From CAIJXB01 sp964455905 (GTDB lineage: Bacteria > Chlamydiota > Chlamydiia > Chlamydiales > Rhabdochlamydiaceae): 64,000 nucleotides of DNA. Of this stretch, positions 8,333 through 16,840 are shown one piece after another. The translations under genes were made by a program, and so were the position numbers. The stretch's first letter is position 1; each line of letters starts with the position of its first letter. Location: positions 1 to 64,000 of the forward strand of contig CAYVYN010000001.1 of the NCBI GenBank assembly GCA_964455905.1, given 5' to 3'. The notes beneath the pieces were generated by a model. The model saw only the letters and a list, made by a program, of their open reading frames with translations, had not been told where the DNA came from and did not search any database.

Positions 8333-10357
8333 ATGTTTGTATACATTAAAAAAAACCTCACTACGCTTCTTTTACTTTCCTCTTCTTTTTTGCATAGTTC
8401 TATTCTTGACTTACTACAAATCACTCCTTCTATAGAAGCGATAGACTACCTCGAAAACAAAAAACAATTCCAGCTACATGGCCTCATTACGGAACAAAGA
8501 CACCCAAAAACAAACAACCTAAGTTTCTTACTGCAAAACAACACAGTAAATGGTCTAGAGGCTCTTTTTAGCGTTGATGAAGACATTTCAAAACAGTGCC
8601 TTGAAGGTTACGATATAAAACTTCTAGAGCAAGCATCGCAGGCTGTAACCGACGCAATATTAAGCGGCTATAAAATTTACGTATATGGGTGTGGAGCTAC
8701 AGGAAGACTTGCCAAGCAGGTCGAAAGCTGCTTTTGGAGGCCTTTTTGGACTCAACTAGAAAATTCTCCTTTTTGGGAACGTCTAAAAGGCCATTTCCCA
8801 GATATCGGAAACCGACTGATTGGAGAAATGACAGGTGGAGATAGAGCTCTTGTAAGCTCTCTTGAAGGGCTCGAAGACCTACAACTAATCGGAAAACTTG
8901 CACTAGAAGATCACGGCATTCATGCAGAAGATGTCGTCTTTGCTATTACAGAAGGTGGTGAAACTTCCTCTGTGATTGGAACTATTCTAGCTGGAGCAAA
9001 GCAAAGCTCTAATGAAAAAAAACTCTACTTCCTTTACAACAATCCCAACGAAGTTCTCGTAGGGTTAGATCGCAGCCGCGCCGTCCTAGAAAACTCTTCC
9101 ATTACGAAAATTTGTTTATTTACAGGGCCTCAAGCAATTACAGGATCTACTCGGATGCAAGCTACTACAAGTGAAACATTCGTAATGGGAATGATCTTGG
9201 AAGAAGCTATCTACAAAAGCTTAAAGAAATATTTATCCGAAAAGGAATTGCTTTCTCTTGGTTTTAAGCCCTTATCTTTAAAAGATAGACTAAGTATTTT
9301 TCCCTTCCTACAAGAGTCTGTCAAAAACACAGCAATCCCTCTTAGCTTTTTAACAGATTTAGAAGCTTCCACGTATCAAAACAACCATTTTACTACCTAT
9401 CTAGCAAAAAAAGCTCTTATTCCCGTTTTTATCGATTCAACCGAAAGAGCCCCTACATTTAGGGTATTCCCTTTAGATCCTATCAACTCCATAGAAAGAA
9501 AATCTTGGCTGCAAGTTTCCACTCCTGCGATAGATGCAAAAGAAGCCTGGAACACCTTTTTAGGAAGACCTTTTAAAGGGCTTCTAGAGCAGAAATATAA
9601 AGACCCTTTTTCTTTTGAAATCGAAGATCCTTTCTTGCAAAAAGCTGCACTACGCAGTTTGAAAATAGCAGGAGATGAACAGCAAGAGCTTTATGACTTT
9701 TCCACCAACTGGATAAATTTTGAAGAAAAAACTCCTAAAGAAGGAGACCTCGGAATTGTTGTTCTTCAAGCCAAAGAACTTGATGACCTATCCTCTTTTA
9801 ACACGCCGCTGAAACTGTTCGATGAAAAAGCTGCTTTAGCAATTGTTTTTAGCGCAAATACTACAGATAGACTCCTTGAATTTATAAAAAAAACAGGAGA
9901 AATCTATCCTAAAGCTTTATATATACCACTACTTTTATCCGATGAACAAGATCCTCTCCAAATACGAGAACAAATAGCCTTAAAAATGCTTCTTAACGCT
10001 CATTCAACAGCTGTGATGGGAAAACTTGGTAGAATCGTTGGCAATACCATGACAAACGTAAACCCAAGCAACCTCAAATTACAAGGAAGAGCCACCTACC
10101 TAATCCAATCGCACGTAAATGACTACCTTAATAAAGAGCAGAACATCTCCTATGAAGAAGCTAATGCTGTACTATTTAACGCAATACAATATGCTGCACA
10201 AAACGGAAAAACAGGGGTCTATTCAGAAGTTGCGCTGTCTATTATTCGTATTTTAGAAGCCCATAAAAAAAATGGCTATGTTTCTTGGGAAGAAACTGAA
10301 AATCTTTTTTCGGCTTACGGTTTAGAACAATATTTACACACTACACACTCCTTATAG
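8333..10357 (+). CDS. Double-SIS protein related to glucokinase regulatory protein / MurQ, with signal-like N-terminus
   Basis: The 674 residues contain two SIS-type halves. The first (about 90-300) has GCGATGRLA at 119-127, a GGDRALVSSLEG segment, ITEGGETSSVIGT and TGSTRMQATTSE. All resemble N-acetylmuramic acid 6-phosphate etherase (MurQ) and the animal glucokinase regulator GCKR. The N-terminal TEQRHPKTNNLS also matches the MurQ start. The second half ends with MGKLGRIVGNTMTNVNPSNLKLQGRA, another MurQ/GCKR-like helix pair. MurQ is about 300 residues, GCKR about 625, so the architecture is GCKR-like. Residues 1-24 (basic residues, then TTLLLLSSSFLHSS) look like a signal peptide, which is odd for a sugar-phosphate enzyme. 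Function is unresolved: a regulator or a muropeptide-sugar enzyme are both possible. Confidence 0.65.
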   Translation: MFVYIKKNLTTLLLLSSSFLHSSILDLLQITPSIEAIDYLENKKQFQLHGLITEQRHPKTNNLSFLLQNNTVNGLEALFSVDEDISKQCLEGYDIKLLEQASQAVTDAILSGYKIYVYGCGATGRLAKQVESCFWRPFWTQLENSPFWERLKGHFPDIGNRLIGEMTGGDRALVSSLEGLEDLQLIGKLALEDHGIHAEDVVFAITEGGETSSVIGTILAGAKQSSNEKKLYFLYNNPNEVLVGLDRSRAVLENSSITKICLFTGPQAITGSTRMQATTSETFVMGMILEEAIYKSLKKYLSEKELLSLGFKPLSLKDRLSIFPFLQESVKNTAIPLSFLTDLEASTYQNNHFTTYLAKKALIPVFIDSTERAPTFRVFPLDPINSIERKSWLQVSTPAIDAKEAWNTFLGRPFKGLLEQKYKDPFSFEIEDPFLQKAALRSLKIAGDEQQELYDFSTNWINFEEKTPKEGDLGIVVLQAKELDDLSSFNTPLKLFDEKAALAIVFSANTTDRLLEFIKKTGEIYPKALYIPLLLSDEQDPLQIREQIALKMLLNAHSTAVMGKLGRIVGNTMTNVNPSNLKLQGRATYLIQSHVNDYLNKEQNISYEEANAVLFNAIQYAAQNGKTGVYSEVALSIIRILEAHKKNGYVSWEETENLFSAYGLEQYLHTTHSL

Positions 10358-10365
10358 GTTAACAT

Positions 10366-11400
10366 ATGTCTTTATCTAATGTTGGAATTGTGGGAGCTAG
10401 TGGCGCCGTTGGATTAGAACTTATTAAACTTCTTGAAGAAAGAAACTTTCCAGTAAGGACTCTTCGCTGTTTTGGGTCAAAACGTTCTGCCGGATCGAAA
10501 ATCCCTTTCAACGAGTCTTCGGTTATCGTGGAAGAACTTTCCCCCACTAAACTAGAGGGTCTTGACCTTGTTTTTTTTAGCGCTGGGAGTAAAATTTCTA
10601 AAGAGTATGCGCCTATAGCACAAAAACTTGGGATCGTGGTAATTGATAACAGCTCAGCCTTTCGACTAGATAAAGAAGTCCCACTTGTAATTCCAGAAGT
10701 AAATCCAGAAGCCCTTAAAACCCACAAGGGAATTATTGCAAACCCAAACTGCGCAACCATTTTAATGCTTATGGCCTTAGCACCTCTTCATAAAATAGCT
10801 AAGCTCAAAAGAATTGTCGTCTCTACCTATCAAGCCGCAAGCGGAGCAGGCCTTAAAGCCATGGAAGAGCTGGAAGAAGAAACTTTAGCCTACCTAGAAA
10901 ATAGACCTTATACAAGATCGGTGATTCCTCACCCATATGCATTCAACCTTTTCCTCCATAACTCAGCGGTTAAAGATAACGGCTATCTCGAAGAAGAGCT
11001 AAAGCTAGTCCATGAAACCCATAAAATCCTTGGAGATAATACCATTCGAATTGGAGCTACCTGTGTAAGAGTTCCTGTACTAAGATCCCACTCAGAATCT
11101 ATTAATGCTGAGTTCCATCAACCTATCTCAGAAGAAGAAGCTACCGAAGTTTTAAAACATGCTGAAGGAGTTATAGTAACTACAAGCGCAATGCCTGTAC
11201 ATGCAACAGGGCAAAACTCTATTTTTTGTGGAAGAATCCGAAAAGATCTCTCTCAAGATAACACACTAGACCTTTGGGTTGTTGGAGACCAAATTCTTAA
11301 AGGAGCAGCTCTAAACGCCATACAAATAGCTGAAAAAATCCTTATACAAGACGATCCCATAAAGACGCTAACGGCACTTCAAAAACAAGCTTTTGTTTAG
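10366..11400 (+). CDS. asd: Aspartate-semialdehyde dehydrogenase
   Basis: Reduces aspartyl phosphate to aspartate semialdehyde, feeding lysine/diaminopimelate for peptidoglycan. The 344-residue protein has the NADP-binding GASGAVG at 10-16, the active-site cysteine in NPNCAT (Cys129) and the later GATCVRVPVLRSHSES substrate-site region. Length and motifs are standard. It begins 8 bp after the double-SIS gene, so the two are likely co-transcribed. Its last 59 bp overlap, in convergent orientation, the 3' end of the pseudouridine synthase gene. Confidence 0.95.
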   Translation: MSLSNVGIVGASGAVGLELIKLLEERNFPVRTLRCFGSKRSAGSKIPFNESSVIVEELSPTKLEGLDLVFFSAGSKISKEYAPIAQKLGIVVIDNSSAFRLDKEVPLVIPEVNPEALKTHKGIIANPNCATILMLMALAPLHKIAKLKRIVVSTYQAASGAGLKAMEELEEETLAYLENRPYTRSVIPHPYAFNLFLHNSAVKDNGYLEEELKLVHETHKILGDNTIRIGATCVRVPVLRSHSESINAEFHQPISEEEATEVLKHAEGVIVTTSAMPVHATGQNSIFCGRIRKDLSQDNTLDLWVVGDQILKGAALNAIQIAEKILIQDDPIKTLTALQKQAFV

Positions 11401-11992
11401 AAACAGGATGAGGAAATACAACTTTTGCATGATGAAGAGCTATACTCTCAGATCCTGCAACTAAGGTTCCTCCGTATTTAACATCATTCACGACCGGATG
11501 ACCTCTTGCGCTAAACTGACAGCGTATTTGGTGGTATCTTCCTGTATGTAAATCCACCTCTACGAGTGTAGCCTTAGCTGTTTTTTTTATTACGACGTAA
11601 CTCAAAGATGCTTTTTTACCTTGAGGATGCTTAGATGAGCAAACACTTGATCTAAACTCTTCATGAAGAAGATAGTCCTCTAAAGTAGCCGTATCTGTTT
11701 CTAAAGAACCTTCAACCCAGGCTCTATATGTTTTTTGTACTTCTTTGGATCTAAAAGACTCTTGCATTCTAGACAAAGCTTTAGAGGTTTTAGCTAATAA
11801 AACAATGCCACTTACAGGTTTGTCTAACCTGTGTACCCCATGCAAAAAGATTGCACCTTTTTTTTCATAGTTTTCTTTAGCCCATGTTCTTGCTAACGAC
11901 TCAACACTTTCCCCTTCTTCAGACTGGGTAGAGATGCCTGAAGGCTTATTTACTATAACAAGGTGATTATCAAAATACAAAACCTCTATCAC
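11342..11992 (-). CDS. RluA-family pseudouridine synthase (short form)
   Basis: Isomerises uridine to pseudouridine in rRNA or tRNA. The 216 residues have the RluA-family catalytic motif HRLDKPVSGIVLLAKTSKA with its aspartate, and later HTGRYHQIRCQFSARGHPVVND. There is no N-terminal S4 domain, as in the RluA/TruC-like short members. The target base cannot be told. The gene is the last of the minus-strand operon that runs from dksA, overlapping the start of the next gene upstream by 4 bp. Its C-terminal family stretch (FPHPVSKQKLVFEVPL) lies inside the overlap with asd, so the overlap seems real. Confidence 0.88.
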   Translation of the reverse strand: MIEVLYFDNHLVIVNKPSGISTQSEEGESVESLARTWAKENYEKKGAIFLHGVHRLDKPVSGIVLLAKTSKALSRMQESFRSKEVQKTYRAWVEGSLETDTATLEDYLLHEEFRSSVCSSKHPQGKKASLSYVVIKKTAKATLVEVDLHTGRYHQIRCQFSARGHPVVNDVKYGGTLVAGSESIALHHAKVVFPHPVSKQKLVFEVPLASLWDRLV

Positions 11993-12807
11993 GTAGATGA
12001 CCTTTGTCTAAGCACTTCATATAAAAGAAGCGTGGTAGCCGTTGCGACATTTAAAGAATCAGCCACCCCTCTCATTGGAATACGAACCTGTAAATCAGCT
12101 GAATCCATCCATAGTTTAGAAAGCCCAAGTTGCTCTGTACCAACTAAAATTGCTACCGGTCCCGTAAGATCAACTTCCGTAAATTCTTTTTCAGCATGAG
12201 GCGTTGCAGCTAAAATTTGAATACCATTTTCTTTTAGCCATAAAAAGATTTCTTCCCCGGAGCCTTCGGCTACTGGTTGGGTAAAAAGAGTGCCCACACT
12301 AGCTCTTACTACATTTGGATTAAAAAGATCTGTGCAGCGATCTGCTAGAATGACTCCATCAACACCTACAGCATCTGATGAACGTAAAATTGTACCCAAA
12401 TTTCCTGGCTTTTCAATCGATTCTGCTATCAATAAAAACGGATTTGAACTTTTAAAAGAGGAGGCAAATACAGGAAAAGAAGTATCCATTTTTTTAGCAA
12501 TAGCAACAAGTCCATCTGGACGATCTCTATAAGAGATTTTTCGAAGTGCCGCTTCAGTACAAGAATATAAGGAGACATTTTTTTCTCTTAGCTCATTAAT
12601 CAAAGAGCCTTCATTGACTCCCAAAAAAAGAGTTTCCGAAAAAAACAGCTGTTCAATAGAAACTCCCCCTTGAATAGCTCTTGTTAACTCTCGATACCCT
12701 TCAATAATAAAAAGGCCTGTTTCCTCTCGATCTCTTCTATCTCTTAAAGCAAACGCAGCTTTAATTTTTGGGTTTTGTATACTTGTAATCTCTAAAATAG
12801 GCTGCAT
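11989..12807 (-). CDS. SpoU/TrmH-family RNA 2'-O-methyltransferase
   Basis: Methylates a ribose 2'-OH in rRNA or tRNA using SAM. The 272 residues begin with a substrate-binding domain (SIQNPKIKAAFALRDRRDREETGLFIIEGYREL, typical of the 23S rRNA-type SpoU methylases). A SPOUT domain follows with EKPGNLGTILRSSDAVGVDGVIL, LVGTEQLGLS and the knot segment RIPMRGVADSLNVATA. The ATG at 12807 follows AGGAGAG; the frame is open 10 codons further without reason to use it. It overlaps the pseudouridine synthase by 4 bp, so two RNA-modification genes are coupled. Confidence 0.9.
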   Translation of the reverse strand: MQPILEITSIQNPKIKAAFALRDRRDREETGLFIIEGYRELTRAIQGGVSIEQLFFSETLFLGVNEGSLINELREKNVSLYSCTEAALRKISYRDRPDGLVAIAKKMDTSFPVFASSFKSSNPFLLIAESIEKPGNLGTILRSSDAVGVDGVILADRCTDLFNPNVVRASVGTLFTQPVAEGSGEEIFLWLKENGIQILAATPHAEKEFTEVDLTGPVAILVGTEQLGLSKLWMDSADLQVRIPMRGVADSLNVATATTLLLYEVLRQRSST

Positions 12808-12847
12808 AATCTCTCCTGATTGGGAAGAGTGTAGCATATTCTCTTTT

Positions 12848-13591
12848 TTACTGACTAGGAATTAGAGCATGGGTAAAACCTGGAGAAATAGCCCCATAAG
12901 CTACCTTTCTATATAACATCGCTAAAAGTTTGTAGGAAGCTAAGACAATTACATCTTCCCTAGAACCTTGTATTTCAAAAAAACCAAAAACATACGAATT
13001 TTTTGATCCCAAAGCCGCAAAAACAGTTCCTATGGGCTTTTCCAAAGAACCTCCAAGAGGACCTGCTAATCCAGATACAGCAATCCCTATGTCTGCCAAA
13101 GAAAATGCAAGAGCTCCTTCTAGCATGCTAATAACAACAGGCTCACTAACAGCCCCAAACGTATTTAAAAGAACCTCGGGAACCTGTAACAATTTAGTTT
13201 TTAAAAAATTAGAATAGGTAACAAAAGAACCTAAAAAATATTCTGACGAACCTGAGACCTTAGTAATAAGGTGAGAAAGATACCCCCCGGTACAAGATTC
13301 TGCAAGACAAAGAGTTAATTCTTTTTTGAGCATCAAATCTTGTAAAGCATGGGGTAAAGAACCTATATCTGAGAAAAACTCATAACTACCCCAAAAAAAG
13401 CGAATAGTTTGTTCTGCAGCCTGTAATTCTGCGAACGTTTCAGCTTTTATAAAGCAGGAAATGCCTCCGAGAATAGATTCAACATACAAGGAAACATTAA
13501 GAAAAATAGAATTCTGGGATAAAGGAACAAGAAATTCCTTTTCTGTCAGCAAAACTAAATAAATTTTGGCACTAAAAAAATTAGGTGGCAT
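12848..13591 (-). CDS. CinA C-terminal type nicotinamide-nucleotide amidase-like protein
   Basis: The C-terminal 160 residues (from about 85) match the CinA/PncC amidase domain: LCLAESCTGGYLSHLITKVSGSSEYFLGSFVTYSN, then AVSEPVV, DIGIAVSGLAGPLGGSLEKPIGTVF. Members deamidate nicotinamide mononucleotide for NAD recycling. The first 80 residues do not read as a full MoaB-like competence domain, which is about 170 residues in CinA, so this is a reduced version. The sequence GLAGPLGG differs slightly from the usual GIAGPGGG glycine run, so activity is not assured. It overlaps the preceding unknown gene by 11 bp. Confidence 0.78.
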   Translation of the reverse strand: MPPNFFSAKIYLVLLTEKEFLVPLSQNSIFLNVSLYVESILGGISCFIKAETFAELQAAEQTIRFFWGSYEFFSDIGSLPHALQDLMLKKELTLCLAESCTGGYLSHLITKVSGSSEYFLGSFVTYSNFLKTKLLQVPEVLLNTFGAVSEPVVISMLEGALAFSLADIGIAVSGLAGPLGGSLEKPIGTVFAALGSKNSYVFGFFEIQGSREDVIVLASYKLLAMLYRKVAYGAISPGFTHALIPSQ

Positions 13592-14276
13592 AGGATAAAG
13601 CCTTGCGCAACCCTTTATGCTTTAAAGCCCACCCAGAAGAAGCTTTCCCCTCTCTAAATGGTGCATGGATTTTATTCCCATACAAAGAAAACGAAACAGG
13701 CTTAGTATTTTTCCTAAACCACTGAACCATTTTTTTAAATAAAATCGTACAAGGAAACGCATCATCTAAAAGGACCTTTGAAAACTCATGAGTCAAAGGA
13801 TCTTCATAAATTTGAGGATAAGAGAATTGTAATCCAAAAGAAAATCCCTCAGGATGTAATACCATAGGATGAATCTTTTTATCTAAGGGCGAAATAAACG
13901 CATGGTATAACTGAATTTGGATAACTGGCCGACACGCTTTAATAGCAAAACGATTATTAGAAGTTGGCATCGCATAAAAATCATCAGTAGAAGAAGACAG
14001 CATCAAAGAAAAAAAACGCCTCCTAGAAATATCTAAAGCAGCATTCTCATCTAACAACTCTGACAAATAAAGTTCATATTCCTTTTTAAAATCCACATCA
14101 AGTATTTGCCAAGAATCCTCCGTCACTAAAGAAGTCGGAACAAAAACATGAGGCCCAAGCTCAGTTAAAAAATCTTGCAGCTCATCTAATTCAAATAAAA
14201 CAGCATGTCTAAGCCACTTAGAACAGTGCATTATACCTTTTTCTTCTAACGAGCCTATAGTAAAAGGGAAAGTCAT
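13581..14276 (-). CDS. Conserved-looking hypothetical protein
   Basis: The 231-residue product is soluble, mixed alpha/beta, with no signal peptide, membrane span or recognisable motif. Residues 108-120 (AMPTSNNRFAIKACRP) and 147-155 (LHPEGFSFG) are the most motif-like stretches. The N-terminus begins MTFPFTIGSLEEKG. It overlaps lspA by 4 bp and the CinA-type gene by 11 bp, so it is a true member of this tightly packed operon. I do not recognise the family. Being embedded between a lipoprotein peptidase and a NAD-recycling enzyme gives little clue to its job. Confidence 0.7.
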   Translation of the reverse strand: MTFPFTIGSLEEKGIMHCSKWLRHAVLFELDELQDFLTELGPHVFVPTSLVTEDSWQILDVDFKKEYELYLSELLDENAALDISRRRFFSLMLSSSTDDFYAMPTSNNRFAIKACRPVIQIQLYHAFISPLDKKIHPMVLHPEGFSFGLQFSYPQIYEDPLTHEFSKVLLDDAFPCTILFKKMVQWFRKNTKPVSFSLYGNKIHAPFREGKASSGWALKHKGLRKALSYAT

Positions 14277-14800
14277 TTCAAATCCTTAGAAGACAATCCA
14301 GTCTTTTTATCCCAAAAGCCATGAAACAACAAAAGAACAACGCCACAAAAAATAGAAGCATCTGCGACATTAAATACTGGAAATATGTACCCCCAAAAAC
14401 AAAACAAGAACATATCGACAACATGTTTATACAAGAAAAAATCTAAGACATTCCCTAAAGCACCCGTCAAAACCAAAGACAACCCGAGCTTTTTGACAAA
14501 AGGCATTTTTACCATCAAGAGATAAAGAAAAATACCGCTCATAATGAACAAACGCAAATAAAGAAGATACTGTTGAAAAGAAGAAAACATTCCCCAAGCA
14601 GCGCCTTTATTCATAGCATAACTTAATGAAAAATCAATCCCAAACCAATCACGAAATACAGGAATACCACCGTAAGGATATGTGGGAGAAGCCCAAGTCA
14701 TTAAAGGGATATGATAAAAGGTATAAGCCTTTAAACCTATATCTATCCCCAAAATAAATAAACACACTCCCAAAATCCAAACAACCTTTCCTATTGTCAT
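14273..14800 (-). CDS. lspA: Lipoprotein signal peptidase
   Basis: Cleaves signal peptides of prolipoproteins at the inner membrane. The 175 residues have four hydrophobic spans. The two catalytic aspartates lie in the family blocks GALGNVLDFFLYKHVVDMF and FNVADASIFCGVV, and an earlier conserved block is SYAMNKGAAWGMF. This is the standard size for LspA. It follows dksA with overlapping stop and start, an order that I recall is also found in Chlamydia. Substrates in this window include the lipoproteins at 17063 and 55169. Confidence 0.93.
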   Translation of the reverse strand: MTIGKVVWILGVCLFILGIDIGLKAYTFYHIPLMTWASPTYPYGGIPVFRDWFGIDFSLSYAMNKGAAWGMFSSFQQYLLYLRLFIMSGIFLYLLMVKMPFVKKLGLSLVLTGALGNVLDFFLYKHVVDMFLFCFWGYIFPVFNVADASIFCGVVLLLFHGFWDKKTGLSSKDLK

Positions 14801-15165
14801 TAAAGTAGTCCCTTCTCCATTTTATCCTGCGCTTTTACGGTCATCGTAGCATAAGGAACGGCCTCTAAACGAACCTTAGGAATCTCTTCTTCTGTTAGAT
14901 CGCAAATCCCGTAGGTGTTTTCTTCAATTTTTTCCAAAGCTCTTTCTATTTGATGTAAAATTTTGAGTTCCTTTTCAGAAACCTCTAAACTCACATTTCG
15001 AATTGCGTCATCTGTACCTTCATCCGCTTGATGCTGGGAATATCCCTTACCTTCTTCTGAAGTTTTAACTAGTTCACTAGTTCCTCGAACAAGCGAGGTC
15101 ATCTTCATCTTCAATTCTTCCAATCTCTTTTTAAAAACTTCTACTTCTTGCTGAGATAACGACAT
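14800..15165 (-). CDS. dksA: DksA/TraR-family regulator with degenerate zinc finger
   Basis: RNA polymerase secondary-channel binding protein. The 121 residues form a long coiled coil (about 5-85) whose tip has ADEGTDDAIRN, similar to the acidic DksA tip. A C-terminal globule contains YGICDLTEEEIPKVRLEAVPYATMTVKAQD. Only one of the four zinc-ligand cysteines remains (C-x2-T, and T-x2-K in place of the second pair). It therefore resembles the cysteine-poor DksA variants rather than E. coli DksA. It appears to head the operon going to lspA and the RNA-modification genes, 43 bp after nrdR. Confidence 0.85.
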   Translation of the reverse strand: MSLSQQEVEVFKKRLEELKMKMTSLVRGTSELVKTSEEGKGYSQHQADEGTDDAIRNVSLEVSEKELKILHQIERALEKIEENTYGICDLTEEEIPKVRLEAVPYATMTVKAQDKMEKGLL

Positions 15166-15208
15166 CCTTCACTCCTTATGGTTTATCAATCGTCTTTTCA
15201 ATGACTTA

Positions 15209-15667
15209 TCAACTCCCCGTAGAAGGAGGGATACTTCCCAAAGCATCCATAAGTTCATCAACATGTTTAAAACGACGATATACACAAGCAAAGCGAATAT
15301 ATGCAATAGGATCTAGCGATTGGAGATATTTCATCGCAATTTCTCCTATTTCTTTAGTAGTTACTTCTCTTTGAGGACGCTCCATTAAATCAGCTGCAAT
15401 TCTATAAGCGGTAGTCCTGACCTGCTCTCGGCTAACTCCAGTATGGCGACACGCAGCATCAAGGCCTCTTGTTAATTTTTCTTGAGAAAAATCTTCGTAG
15501 GTTCCATCTCGTTTTAACACTTGGACCGTGAGATCCAAAGTTTCAAATGTAGTAAATCTACGTAAACACTTCAGACACTCTCGCCTTCTACGAATAGCAT
15601 TTGTTTCTACAACCATTCTGGAATCTGTCACTTTGGATTCTTCGTGGTGACAATAAGGACAACGCAT
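15209..15667 (-). CDS. nrdR: Transcriptional repressor of ribonucleotide reductase genes
   Basis: The 152-residue product starts with the NrdR zinc ribbon MRCPYCHHEESKVTDSR and the second cysteine pair in RRECLKCLRRFTTFE, with the arginine-rich DNA-contacting segment between them. An ATP-cone domain (about 46-136; VLKRDGTYEDFSQEKL) senses ATP/dATP. Length and spacing are standard. It is upstream of dksA on the same strand and probably shares its promoter. No nrd gene is in the window. Confidence 0.93.
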   Translation of the reverse strand: MRCPYCHHEESKVTDSRMVVETNAIRRRRECLKCLRRFTTFETLDLTVQVLKRDGTYEDFSQEKLTRGLDAACRHTGVSREQVRTTAYRIAADLMERPQREVTTKEIGEIAMKYLQSLDPIAYIRFACVYRRFKHVDELMDALGSIPPSTGS

Positions 15668-15827
15668 ACAATACTCCTCTCAAGCTCAAAAACAATATTC
15701 TCTTTTAAAATAGCTCTAACGTTATAGTGGATGTAAAAAAAACTCAACATCTAAAACTATTATTCTGACAAAACTAATTAGAAAAACCTATACACAAGGA
15801 AATTCCACTCCATAAAACAACTACCAC

Positions 15828-16673
15828 TTATTTGCCTTGAGAAAAAATTTTATCAAGAATATAGCCACCTAATGTAGCGTGAAAAATTGTATGAATAAAC
15901 ACGGGCAACGCTCCTGCATAAAAACCGGATAATTGATGCCGAAGCAGCAAAGTTCGGACAACAGATATTATCTTCGTTTTCTGCAAATCAGGGTCCATTT
16001 GAATTCTGGTTTTTACAAAATCGATAGGCAACGCCCAAGTAATCAATCCCGTTGCAATACAAATACTAGCCACCCCTTGCCTTATATAAGGATGAGCCCT
16101 GTCCTTATCGAAATAGTCGAATTTTTTTTTCACTTCGTTGTTAATAGCCATTATGCTAATCCATGTAACTCCCTGACGAAATAAATTCACAACAACTCCA
16201 TTATAAAGAGAAAGAACCCCATCCAGAGTAAATTGCCTATTAAAAAAGCTCCGATAAGGAGCTCCTTCTTTTACACGGTAGGCCATCAATTGTTCTAGAG
16301 GAAGCACAACTAATGAATCAAAAATGGCAACGGAAACCGCGGTTACAAGCTTAGAGCTTGTTCCCTCTCTTGAGAATTTCCGAGGAAATTTCATAACAAG
16401 GAGTTCATGCGTATACCCAATCACAGGCCACCTAACAGCCTCCCTCAAAACACGCCGAGGAAAATTCGTTAACATTGTATTAGAAAATCCTAAAAGACCC
16501 TTATCCTTAATTATGGTTTGAATAACCTCCCTCGATGAAGATTTTGGATAAGCTTGAGCTGTTATTTTCATTAGCTCTAGGGGATGCTCAATAGGGAAAC
16601 CGGCTGCACTGCGTAGTGCGCCCATGAAAATAAAAGATGCCAAATGGGAGTCTTTATTGACGGCTGTAGTCAT
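15828..16673 (-). CDS. Mitochondrial carrier family (SLC25-like) protein
   Basis: The 281 residues show the three-fold repeat of mitochondrial carriers. Carrier signatures (P-x-D/E-x-x-K/R) occur as PLELMK at 31-36, PLEQLMAYR at 125-133 (the sixth position is Met) and the perfect PIDFVKTRIQ at 216-225, spaced 94 and 91 residues. Each repeat also has the matrix-helix motif that ends in G-x-Y/F-x-G: KGLLGFSN (58-65), DGVLSLYNG (151-159) and QLSGFYAG (247-254). About six membrane helices can be placed. The family exchanges nucleotides, phosphate or organic acids across mitochondrial membranes. In bacteria it is rare; LncP of Legionella pneumophila is a secreted example. There is no bacterial signal peptide. 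The gene is single, downstream of tRNA-Ser and upstream of nrdR. The substrate cannot be told. It could act in the bacterial membrane or in host mitochondria. Confidence 0.82.
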   Translation of the reverse strand: MTTAVNKDSHLASFIFMGALRSAAGFPIEHPLELMKITAQAYPKSSSREVIQTIIKDKGLLGFSNTMLTNFPRRVLREAVRWPVIGYTHELLVMKFPRKFSREGTSSKLVTAVSVAIFDSLVVLPLEQLMAYRVKEGAPYRSFFNRQFTLDGVLSLYNGVVVNLFRQGVTWISIMAINNEVKKKFDYFDKDRAHPYIRQGVASICIATGLITWALPIDFVKTRIQMDPDLQKTKIISVVRTLLLRHQLSGFYAGALPVFIHTIFHATLGGYILDKIFSQGK

Positions 16674-16805
16674 TTTTTAGATCTCTAGTAAAGATTAAAA
16701 TAGTTTCAAAAAATTAAAGCAACCTGCCTGCCTTAAAATATAAGATAATCCATCATCAAAAAAGAGGAAGAAAAACACAAGAAAAACATAAAGAAACACT
16801 TAGAC

Positions 16806-16836
16806 AAAAAAAACCCTAAAGAGATTCTTTAGGGTT
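16806..16836 (-). terminator. Rho-independent terminator after tRNA-Ser
   Basis: On the minus strand a perfect 9-bp stem (AACCCTAAA paired with TTTAGGGTT, plus-strand 16812-16820 and 16828-16836) with a 7-nt loop is followed by a T-run (A-run at 16806-16811 on the plus strand). It lies 4 bp beyond the tRNA-Ser 3' end. Confidence 0.85.
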
Positions 16837-16840
16837 AAAA

